Assembly (NCBI GenBank): GCA_903928755.1
Contig: CAIYSH010000280.1
Coordinates: 1-5,316, forward strand
Length of the DNA stretch: 5,316 bases
Direction of reading: 5' to 3'
From: an uncultured Alphaproteobacteria bacterium
GTDB lineage: Bacteria > Pseudomonadota > Alphaproteobacteria > Caulobacterales > Caulobacteraceae
This document shows positions 1-5,316 of the stretch, piece by piece; the stretch's first letter is position 1; every line of letters starts with the position of its first letter. The position numbers and the translations under genes are program-made. The notes under the pieces are model-generated. The model was not told the DNA's origin. It worked only from the letters and a program-made list of their open reading frames with translations, and did no database searches.

Positions 1-1
1 C

Positions 2-859
2 TTCGGCTTTGTCGAATACAAGACACACGCCAAGCTCTCGATTGTCGTGCGCAAGGAAGGCGACGCCCTGCGGACCTATTGCCATTTCGGTACCGGCAAC
101 TACCACCCGGTGACGGCCCGCATCTATACGGATCTGTCCCTGTTTACGTCCGATCCTGCCATGGCGCGGGATTCTGCCCGTCTTTTCAACTATATAACCG
201 GATATGCCAGACCTGATACACTCGAAAAGCTGGCATTCTCACCCTTGACCATGAAGCCCGACCTGCTGGGTCTCATTCACCGTGAAGCGGAAAATGCCCA
301 GTCAGGGAAACCTGCAGCGATCTGGGCCAAACTGAATGCCCTCGTTGATCCAGAAATCATTGATGCGCTTTATGCGGCAAGTCAGTCAGGTGTCCAGATT
401 GAGCTGGTCATTCGGGGTATCTGCTGTCTGCGTCCCGGCGTGAAAGGTCTTTCCGAGAACATCAAGGTCAAGTCGATCGTCGGCCGTTTCCTTGAGCATT
501 CCAGGATTGTGGCCTTTGCCAATGGCGCGCCCATGCCATCGCCGGAATCACGCGTCTTCATCTCGTCTGCCGACTGGATGCCCCGAAATCTCGATCGAAG
601 GGTCGAAGCCCTCACCCCGGTTGAAAATCCGACCGTTCACCAGCAGGTCCTGCAACAGATCATGGTCGCAAACCTCAAGGATGAGGCCCAGAGCTGGTCA
701 CTCGATCCCAATGGGGGATATGCCCGCGATCCTTCCTGGAATCATCCCGGGGCTTTTTCTGCCCATGAGTATTTCATGACCAATCCGAGCCTGTCCGGCC
801 GGGGTCAGAAGGTGAAGGACATGCCTCGGGCGATTGATCATGTGGCCGCGCGCGCCTAA
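2..859 (+). CDS. ppk: Polyphosphate kinase 1, C-terminal part (5' end outside the window)
   Basis: Ppk1 reversibly transfers the gamma-phosphate of ATP onto a growing polyphosphate chain. The frame is open from base 2, so the gene enters from the left; 285 residues remain of a protein usually near 690-730, covering the two PLD-like C-terminal domains. Seen here: YKTHAKL at residues 6-12, whose His9 matches the phosphorylated His435 of E. coli Ppk; RTYCHFGTGNYHP at about 24-36, whose His28 matches His454; and FLEHSR with His166 (codon 497-499) matching His592. The His9-His166 spacing of 157 residues equals the E. coli spacing. SSADWMPRNLDRRVE follows, also typical. The internal GTG at 47 is not the start, because conserved Ppk sequence continues upstream of it. 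The tail after about residue 230 diverges from E. coli, as expected for an alphaproteobacterial form. ppx follows after 52 bases. The identification is secure; the N-terminal half cannot be judged. Confidence 0.96.
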   Translation, partial: FGFVEYKTHAKLSIVVRKEGDALRTYCHFGTGNYHPVTARIYTDLSLFTSDPAMARDSARLFNYITGYARPDTLEKLAFSPLTMKPDLLGLIHREAENAQSGKPAAIWAKLNALVDPEIIDALYAASQSGVQIELVIRGICCLRPGVKGLSENIKVKSIVGRFLEHSRIVAFANGAPMPSPESRVFISSADWMPRNLDRRVEALTPVENPTVHQQVLQQIMVANLKDEAQSWSLDPNGGYARDPSWNHPGAFSAHEYFMTNPSLSGRGQKVKDMPRAIDHVAARA

Positions 860-900
860 AGCTCTGTCCTATTGGCAGCTTCATCAAGCCTTGGCCTTCT

Positions 901-905
901 AGGAA
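901..905 (+). promoter_or_regulatory. Ribosome binding site of ppx
   Basis: AGGAA lies six bases upstream of the GTG at 912. An in-frame TAG at 900-902 overlaps it and rules out any longer reading frame. Together these fix GTG 912 as the start. Confidence 0.7.
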
Positions 906-911
906 TACATC

Positions 912-2384
912 GTGCCGCCCAGCCGACGACAGGCCGCCGTCATTGATATCGGCTCGAATTCCGTTCGCCTTGTGATTTACAGGCTGGAAGGGCGGGCGAT
1001 CTGGACCCTGTTCAATGAAAAGGCCCTGGCAGGACTTGGGCGAGATATGGCGTCGACGGGATGCCTGTCGGTTGATGGCGTCGAAACCGCGTTGAGGGCC
1101 ATCCGGCGGTTCAAAATCGTTCTGAGTGGCTGGAATGCCGATGATGTTTCCGTTGTCGCTACGGCTGCAGTCCGGGATGCCCAGGACGGTCCGGATTTCG
1201 TGGCAAGGGTCAGGGCAGAAACCGGCCTGGGCGTAAGGGTTCTGACGGGCGAAGAAGAAGCCCGATATGCGGCCCTGGGTGTCATTGCCGGGCAGCCCAC
1301 CGCCCGTGGCGTTGTCGGGGACCTGGGCGGTTCGAGCCTGGAACTCACGCCGCTGGTTGCACCACATGCCGGCATTACCCTGCCTCTCGGACCATTTGCC
1401 CTTGGGGCCCCCCGATCCATTGATGTCGACAAGGTCCGCCGGAAGGCTGACGCAGCACTTTCACCCCTGGCCCAGATCTACACCACCCAGGAGTTCCATG
1501 CCGTTGGCGGTGCCTGGCGGAATCTCGGCCTCCTGCACATGGCCATGTCCGACTATCCTTTACATGTGGCTCATCAGTACGAAATGAGCCGTTCAGATGC
1601 CATAGATGTTGCCCGCTTCGTTGCCAGGCAGTCGCGGACATCCCTTGAGGGGATTGAGGGTCTCTCCAAGAAACGCTTTGATACCCTCCCCTATGCTGCT
1701 GTGGTGCTGGAAACCCTGATAGAACGGCTGTCGATCCAGAAGGTCGTGGTCTCTGCCTTCGGACTTCGGGAAGGCCTGCTGTTCGAGGCCATGACCCCGG
1801 AAGCTAGGCTCAACGATCCGCTCATCGAAGGCTGTGAGGCCCTGACCGCCGGCCCCGGGCCTTTTTCCGGATTGGGCGCGCCCCTCGAAGATTGGTTGAC
1901 CCCCGTCTTCCAGGCGCTTGAAAACCTGTTTGGCAACAGGGATCCCGTTCTGATCGCAGCCGCCTGCCGCCTTGCAGACCTCGGTGCCCGCCTACACCCC
2001 GACCACAGGGCCGACCTGGCCTTTGATCAGGTCCTGCGGGCACCGATTGCCGGCATGTCCCATGTGGAACGGGCCTTCCTGGCCTGCGCGGCCTTCTCAC
2101 GCCACACATCAGCCACAACCCATCCGGATCAACATATCATCTCCCGGCTGCTGACCCCGGACCGCCGACTTAGGGCGCGGACCCTGGGCGCTGCGGTCCG
2201 TCTGGGTTGTGACATTGCCGGCCGGAATCCTGCCCTTCTCCAACACCTGAAGGTCAATCTGACTCCAGACAGACTGACGCTGAGCGCCGATCCAGGCTGG
2301 GGTGACATGTTGTTGGGTGAACAGACCCTCAAACGGGCGGGGACACTGGCACAGGTGCTTAGGGTCCGGCTCGACGTCTTCTAG
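912..2384 (+). CDS. ppx: Exopolyphosphatase, Ppx/GppA family
   Basis: A 490-residue cytoplasmic enzyme of the ASKHA (actin/Hsp70/sugar kinase) fold that releases terminal phosphate from polyphosphate; some family members also hydrolyse pppGpp. The phosphate-1 loop AVIDIGSNSVRLVIY is at residues 9-23. GEEEARYAALGV at 113-124 contains the family's catalytic Glu region. The phosphate-2 loop GDLGGSSLEL is at 136-145, where E. coli has a third Gly (GGGS) in place of the first Ser. The C-terminal half (about 300-490) is the helical HD-like extension; ACRLADLG at 351-358 and HPDH at 362-365 occupy the HD position, with the classic His-Asp pair reduced to Ala-Asp, a pattern I believe common in alphaproteobacterial members. 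The start is GTG, fixed by the preceding RBS and an upstream in-frame stop. Position behind ppk supports polyphosphatase over GppA, but the sequence alone does not exclude pppGpp activity. Confidence 0.93.
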   Translation: MPPSRRQAAVIDIGSNSVRLVIYRLEGRAIWTLFNEKALAGLGRDMASTGCLSVDGVETALRAIRRFKIVLSGWNADDVSVVATAAVRDAQDGPDFVARVRAETGLGVRVLTGEEEARYAALGVIAGQPTARGVVGDLGGSSLELTPLVAPHAGITLPLGPFALGAPRSIDVDKVRRKADAALSPLAQIYTTQEFHAVGGAWRNLGLLHMAMSDYPLHVAHQYEMSRSDAIDVARFVARQSRTSLEGIEGLSKKRFDTLPYAAVVLETLIERLSIQKVVVSAFGLREGLLFEAMTPEARLNDPLIEGCEALTAGPGPFSGLGAPLEDWLTPVFQALENLFGNRDPVLIAAACRLADLGARLHPDHRADLAFDQVLRAPIAGMSHVERAFLACAAFSRHTSATTHPDQHIISRLLTPDRRLRARTLGAAVRLGCDIAGRNPALLQHLKVNLTPDRLTLSADPGWGDMLLGEQTLKRAGTLAQVLRVRLDVF

Positions 2385-2388
2385 GGAG
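2384..2388 (+). promoter_or_regulatory. Ribosome binding site of the dehydrogenase, overlapping the ppx stop
   Basis: GGGAG begins at the last base of the ppx TAG (2382-2384) and sits seven bases before ATG 2396. The arrangement suggests that translation of the dehydrogenase depends on ribosomes ending ppx. Confidence 0.7.
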
Positions 2389-2395
2389 TTCCAGT

Positions 2396-3382
2396 ATGCA
2401 GCTGCTCATAGGTGCCCAGGCGCTGGATCGCGTGAGACCACGGATTATCGGCCAGCTCGCCGATCACGAGATTGTAACCCTGGTCTCGCCGGGACACTTT
2501 GAGTGCAATGGGCGGAGAGTCACCGCCGACCAGCTTGATCCGGAGGTCATCTGGTCAAGCCTGGACCTCTATCAACAAGGCATGCCTCCAGACCTGCTCC
2601 GGACTGTCCTCAAGGGGTCGAAAGGACAGTGGATGCAGACCTTCAATGCGGGCCTTGACGCACCGGTCTTCCGCTCGATCATGGAAAAGGGGGTCAGGAT
2701 CACCAAATCTGACGCCCAGTCGGTTCCGATTGCAGAATACGTTGTCGGTCACGCCATCAGCCTGCTTCTACCCATTGCACAGCAGGCGGATCTGCAGGCC
2801 CGCAAGGTGTGGGCCCCCACCCCCTACAAGGAAGTCAGCCAGACGCGCTGGACGCTCATCGGCTATGGCGCGATCGGCCAGGCTGTGGCCCAGAGGGTCA
2901 GGGCCTTCGGCGCCCATATTACGGTGCTTCGCCGTCAGGTCGTTCAGGACCCACTGGTCGACCAGGTCCTGGGTCTTGATGCGCTGGGTGCCGTGTTGCC
3001 CACGACCGATGTCATTGTCCTGGCCTGTGCCCTGACAGAAGAGACCCGCAACCTCGCCAATGGGTCCTTTTTGAGTGCGCTCAAGCCAGGTTCCATCCTG
3101 ATCAACATAGGACGGGGCGGGCTGGTAGATGAGGCGGCCCTCAGGGCAGGACTTGAACAGGATCGCCCGGCTCATGCGGTACTGGATGTATTTCAGACCG
3201 AACCCCTGCCTGTGGAAAGCTGGATCTGGAACCATCCCCGGATCAGGGTATCCGCCCACACGTCCAATTCCGGCCAAGGCGTCCTGGCCCGGGGGGATGA
3301 CCTGTTTGTGCGGAACCTGTCCCGCTATCTGGCCGGCAATGTCCTGCTAAACGAAGCCTCGAACTCAGAGGTCGGCCTCTAG
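2396..3382 (+). CDS. D-isomer-specific 2-hydroxyacid dehydrogenase
   Basis: A 328-residue NAD(P)-dependent oxidoreductase that interconverts 2-oxoacids and D-2-hydroxyacids; the substrate cannot be told. The N- and C-terminal parts form the substrate domain, and about residues 100-290 hold the Rossmann domain. The dinucleotide loop GYGAIG is at 156-161. The catalytic set is complete: Arg240 in NIGRGGLVDE, Glu269 in FQTEPLP, and His288 in SAHTS. At the end of the second Rossmann strand the sequence is TVLRRQ (Arg179, Arg180), where NAD-specific members carry Asp; this favours NADP(H), as in glyoxylate/hydroxypyruvate reductases. It is full length with no signal peptide, so cytoplasmic. It starts 11 bases after ppx with an RBS overlapping the ppx stop, so it is probably the third gene of the ppk-ppx operon. 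The superfamily call is firm; a glyoxylate/hydroxypyruvate reductase role is only a guess. Confidence 0.92.
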   Translation: MQLLIGAQALDRVRPRIIGQLADHEIVTLVSPGHFECNGRRVTADQLDPEVIWSSLDLYQQGMPPDLLRTVLKGSKGQWMQTFNAGLDAPVFRSIMEKGVRITKSDAQSVPIAEYVVGHAISLLLPIAQQADLQARKVWAPTPYKEVSQTRWTLIGYGAIGQAVAQRVRAFGAHITVLRRQVVQDPLVDQVLGLDALGAVLPTTDVIVLACALTEETRNLANGSFLSALKPGSILINIGRGGLVDEAALRAGLEQDRPAHAVLDVFQTEPLPVESWIWNHPRIRVSAHTSNSGQGVLARGDDLFVRNLSRYLAGNVLLNEASNSEVGL

Positions 3383-3407
3383 TTCGAGCGCCCCGGTCCT
3401 GTCACGG

Positions 3408-3425
3408 AACAGGCCTAGGCCTGTT
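3408..3425. terminator. Perfect 18-base palindrome at the convergent junction, possible bidirectional terminator
   Basis: AACAGGCCTAGGCCTGTT is its own reverse complement. As RNA from either strand it can fold into a seven-pair stem with a CTAG loop. It lies 25 bases past the dehydrogenase stop and spans the DedA stop codon (3415-3417), where the two operons meet. No T-run follows on either side, so it is not a textbook intrinsic terminator; it may stall polymerase or protect 3' ends. A competing five-pair stem, CCTGT (3398-3402) with ACAGG (3409-3413), overlaps it. Confidence 0.4.
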
Positions 3426-4053
3426 GTTCCAGGCCCAGCAATGCCGCATCAGCCCGGGCCTGAAGGACGCTTTCCTGGTGCTTGAGATAGACCGCAGCAG
3501 CCAGGAGGATAGCTAGCCCCAGGGCCAGGGTTACCCAGGCCAGCACCCCGGCCATGCTGTTGAAGAGCCCCCCAAACCCATAGGCTCCGTATCCAACGGC
3601 AGCGGCCCAGAGCACAGCACCAAGTCCGCTGAAGGCCATGAACCGGCGAAAGGGCATCCGGTAGATACCCGCCAGAATGGATTGATAGACCCGCAGGACC
3701 GCGACAATCCGACCAAACAACAGGATCTTGCCCCCATGAAACCGGAACAGGTATTCGCCCAGTCGCATCCGGGCCGCATTGAGCCCCACATGATGGCCGT
3801 GACGCATGAGCATGGGATACCCACCCCGTCGTCCGATCCAGTACCCCACCATCCCCCCCAGGCTCGTTGCCAGGGCTGAAAGAAGGACAATGGCAGTCAG
3901 ATCCAGCCTGTGGGTGTGCTGGGCATAGATTGCCGCTGCAATGAGGGCGGCCTCCCCCGGAAGGGGAATACCAATGGTCTGGAAAAAAATCAGGCCGAAA
4001 ACAGCCACATAGCCATATTGGGCTACGAACTCGGATAAATGGATGATGGTCAA
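3415..4053 (-). CDS. DedA-family inner membrane protein (VTT domain)
   Basis: A 212-residue polytopic membrane protein. DedA proteins support envelope homeostasis, and some members recycle undecaprenyl phosphate across the membrane; which lipid this one handles is unknown. The re-entrant motif is QTIGIPLPGE at residues 25-34. GYWIGRRGG is at 70-78. The paired arginines Arg115 and Arg121 (GRIVAVLR), six apart as in E. coli YqjA, are present, followed by LAGIYRMPFRRFMAFSGLGAVLW at 127-149, shown here only as a landmark. Hydrophobic stretches lie near 10-30, 34-45, 53-74, 108-130, 138-160 and 168-190; the tail (191-212) is polar. The usual Glu opening the re-entrant motif is Gln25, while Glu34 is kept. 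The start is TTG at 4053-4051: GAGAG lies seven bases upstream and the next in-frame Met is residue 68, past conserved sequence. It is probably co-transcribed with rnd. Confidence 0.93.
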   Translation of the reverse strand: MTIIHLSEFVAQYGYVAVFGLIFFQTIGIPLPGEAALIAAAIYAQHTHRLDLTAIVLLSALATSLGGMVGYWIGRRGGYPMLMRHGHHVGLNAARMRLGEYLFRFHGGKILLFGRIVAVLRVYQSILAGIYRMPFRRFMAFSGLGAVLWAAAVGYGAYGFGGLFNSMAGVLAWVTLALGLAILLAAAVYLKHQESVLQARADAALLGLEQQA

Positions 4054-4060
4054 TGGGGGT

Positions 4061-4065
4061 CTCTC
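4061..4065 (-). promoter_or_regulatory. Ribosome binding site of the DedA gene
   Basis: On the minus strand GAGAG reads from 4065 to 4061, seven bases before the TTG at 4053. It supports TTG as the start. It overlaps the TGA (4066-4064) of the small frame upstream. Confidence 0.6.
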
Positions 4066-4261
4066 AGATCTCGCCCGTGATCCTACAGCCTGGCGCGAGA
4101 GAAATCACGGCAAGTTGCAGGTGTTTCAGTCCTGACGGCATGTCGCTGGACTTCGCACGGAGACGGATGTCCATTCCCGCACAGGCCTGGGTCAGGAACA
4201 GCCCCTGAAATACCAGGGGGGTCAGCGCCGGACCAGGGACAGTTTTCATCCAGAGCCCCAT
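4064..4261 (-). CDS. Possible small protein of 61-65 residues between rnd and the DedA gene
   Basis: I do not recognise this protein. The frame has two candidate starts: ATG 4261 (65 residues, no evident RBS) and ATG 4249 (61 residues, GGGG six bases upstream); the second looks better. From the longer start, residues 12-28 are moderately hydrophobic and end in LTQACAG, loosely like an export signal, but the Cys27 context is a poor lipobox. A second Cys is residue 59. By hand count about two thirds of third codon positions are G or C, and the second position is the most AT-rich, as expected for a gene here. Its TGA overlaps the DedA RBS, ten bases before the DedA start, as in a coupled operon. 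Against it: the length is within chance for GC-rich DNA, and a hairpin at 4202-4219 could mean the region is untranslated. Confidence 0.4.
   Translation of the reverse strand: MGLWMKTVPGPALTPLVFQGLFLTQACAGMDIRLRAKSSDMPSGLKHLQLAVISLAPGCRITGEI
4202..4219. other. GC-rich hairpin in the rnd-DedA gap
   Basis: CCCCTG (4202-4207) and CAGGGG (4214-4219) can pair as a six-base stem around a six-base loop. It lies about 70 bases downstream of the rnd stop on the minus strand and inside the possible small frame. No T-run follows it in the leftward direction (CTGTTCCTGACC), so termination is not indicated. It may be a processing or stability element, or chance. Confidence 0.3.
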
Positions 4262-4287
4262 CTGCGCAACGGGGTTTTGACTTCAGG

Positions 4288-5316
4288 TCAGACCGTATCG
4301 GCCCTTGGTGCCCGCCTGACCTCGACAACTCGGACCCGGGTTCCATCCAGAACCAGGGCCAGTTCGCCACGTTTCAGGCGCAGGGCATCCTCTCCGAAGG
4401 CCTCACGACGCCAGCCGACCAGGGCCGGGGTCGAGGCCTCATCATCATTGGCGATCAGTTCGAGATCTGAAACCGTGGCAATAAGCTTCGATGCCACGCC
4501 GGCATCTTCGGCCCGCGCCTTCAGCAGCACCTTGAGCAGTTCGACCACAGCCCCAGCCGCCGGTGAGGGAGATGAGCGTGGTTTCTCGATGACCGGTGCA
4601 TAGGCCTCCGGGTCCTTCAGCGCCTCTCGGATCGCCTCCAGGAGATCAGGGCCGAAACGGGATCCGGAAAATCCCTTGGGAACAGAACGCAGGCGATCAA
4701 TCTGACCGGCATCCGTCGGAGCCTGGGTCGCCAGTTCGTCGATCGCATCATCCTTCAGAATGCGCCCCCTGGGCTGATCCCTCTGCTGGGCCGTGCGCTC
4801 CCGCCAGGCTGCGACAGCCTTGTAGACAGCCAGGTATTTGGCCGTGTTCTTCCGGGGACGCAGGCGCTTCCAGGCATTCTCGGGTTCGACGTCATAGAGC
4901 GCTGGGTCGCAGAGATTCTGCATCTCGTCCGTGACCCAGGCCAGGCGGCCTTCTTTTTCGAGGCGCTGTTTGAGCATGGGAAAAAGTCGCGCCAGATGGG
5001 TCACGTCTGCCAGGGCATAGGTCAATTGCGCGTCGGTGAGCGGGCGGCGGGCCCAATCGGTGAACCGGCTCGACTTGTCCAGCTCGATCTTCAGCATCTG
5101 ACGGACCAGGGCGTCATAGGCGATCTGCTCACCAAATCCTGCAGCCATGCCCGCAACCTGGGTATCGAACATCAGCTGCGGCATGGCCTTGAGATTGTGG
5201 AAGATTTCCACGTCCTGCCGGGCGGCATGGAACACCTTCTCTATACTTGGATCGCGCAGGATCTTGAGAAAGGGTTCAAGGTCCAGACCCTCGGCGAGGG
5301 GGTCTATGACCGCCTC
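4288..5316 (-). CDS. rnd: Ribonuclease D, C-terminal part (5' end outside the window)
   Basis: RNase D is a 3'-5' exoribonuclease of the DEDDy group that trims tRNA precursors and other small stable RNAs. The frame stays open to the right edge, leaving 342 residues of a protein usually near 375-390, so about 40 N-terminal residues with the Exo I Asp-x-Glu motif are outside. Seen here: Exo II as HAARQDVE with Asp35 (numbered from the window edge); DKSSRFTDWARRPLTDAQL at about 80-98; and Exo III as YALAD with Tyr100 and Asp104. An HRDC domain (RNA/DNA binding) follows at roughly 155-240, with RPRKNTAKYLAV and QRDQPRGRILKDDAIDELA. The remaining C-terminal 100 residues are the usual alphaproteobacterial extension. 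The GTG at 5235 is internal, not the start, because conserved sequence continues upstream. The stop is TGA at 4290-4288. The DedA gene lies downstream in the same direction. Confidence 0.96.
   Translation of the reverse strand, partial: EAVIDPLAEGLDLEPFLKILRDPSIEKVFHAARQDVEIFHNLKAMPQLMFDTQVAGMAAGFGEQIAYDALVRQMLKIELDKSSRFTDWARRPLTDAQLTYALADVTHLARLFPMLKQRLEKEGRLAWVTDEMQNLCDPALYDVEPENAWKRLRPRKNTAKYLAVYKAVAAWRERTAQQRDQPRGRILKDDAIDELATQAPTDAGQIDRLRSVPKGFSGSRFGPDLLEAIREALKDPEAYAPVIEKPRSSPSPAAGAVVELLKVLLKARAEDAGVASKLIATVSDLELIANDDEASTPALVGWRREAFGEDALRLKRGELALVLDGTRVRVVEVRRAPRADTV

Noticed and set aside
859..881. Inverted repeat AAGCT/AGCTT with a 13-base loop between ppk and ppx
   Set aside because: The stem is only five pairs with a long loop and no T-run, so neither a terminator nor an attenuator can be supported.
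774..1367. A 197-codon open frame on the minus strand across the ppk-ppx junction
   Set aside because: It lies opposite two well-supported genes, its translation shows no family motif or plausible domain, and long antisense frames are expected in GC-rich coding DNA.
2961..2976. Near-palindromic stretch GACCAGGTCCTGGGTC in the dehydrogenase gene
   Set aside because: It is imperfect, lies within conserved-length coding sequence, and matches no operator I recognise.
3983..3989. A seven-A run within the DedA gene, a possible slippage or phase-variation site
   Set aside because: It simply encodes Ile-Phe-Phe in a membrane segment, the frame is intact across it, and the run is too short to argue for phase variation.
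4083..4370. A 95-codon minus-strand frame overlapping the rnd 3' end and the gap
   Set aside because: Most of it is an out-of-frame reading of rnd and it has no RBS or recognisable content; the 4064-4261 frame is the better candidate for the gap.
4277..4603. A 108-codon plus-strand frame opposite rnd
   Set aside because: The translation is a low-complexity run of Ser, Arg, Ala and Thr typical of an antisense shadow; rnd on the other strand has clear conserved domains.

Overview
The window is GC-rich and carries housekeeping genes of an alphaproteobacterium. The polyphosphatase and RNase D sequences resemble those of the Caulobacterales (Caulobacter, Brevundimonas, Asticcacaulis relatives). 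That placement is inference from protein style and was not tested. No mobile element, CRISPR array, rRNA or tRNA was seen.

Rightward block (about 1-3382): the 3' part of polyphosphate kinase (ppk, from upstream of the window to 859), then a Ppx/GppA-type exopolyphosphatase (ppx, 912-2384), then a D-2-hydroxyacid dehydrogenase (2396-3382). The first gap is 52 bases. The second is 11 bases, with the dehydrogenase's ribosome binding site starting inside the ppx stop codon. The three genes look co-transcribed. Ppk makes polyphosphate from ATP and Ppx removes terminal phosphates from it, so the first two genes set the polyphosphate level. The link of the dehydrogenase to this is unknown.

Leftward block (5316-3415): the 3' part of ribonuclease D (rnd, running off the right edge), a 220-base stretch holding a possible 61-65 residue small protein (4064-4261), and a DedA-family membrane protein (3415-4053) that starts with TTG. 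The small frame's stop codon overlaps the DedA ribosome binding site.

The blocks converge at 3383-3414, where a perfect 18-base palindrome covers the DedA stop codon. No clearly new multi-gene system is visible. The points most worth checking are the small frame upstream of DedA, a Gln in place of the usual acidic residue of the DedA re-entrant motif, the coupling of a dehydrogenase to ppk-ppx, and the convergent palindrome.
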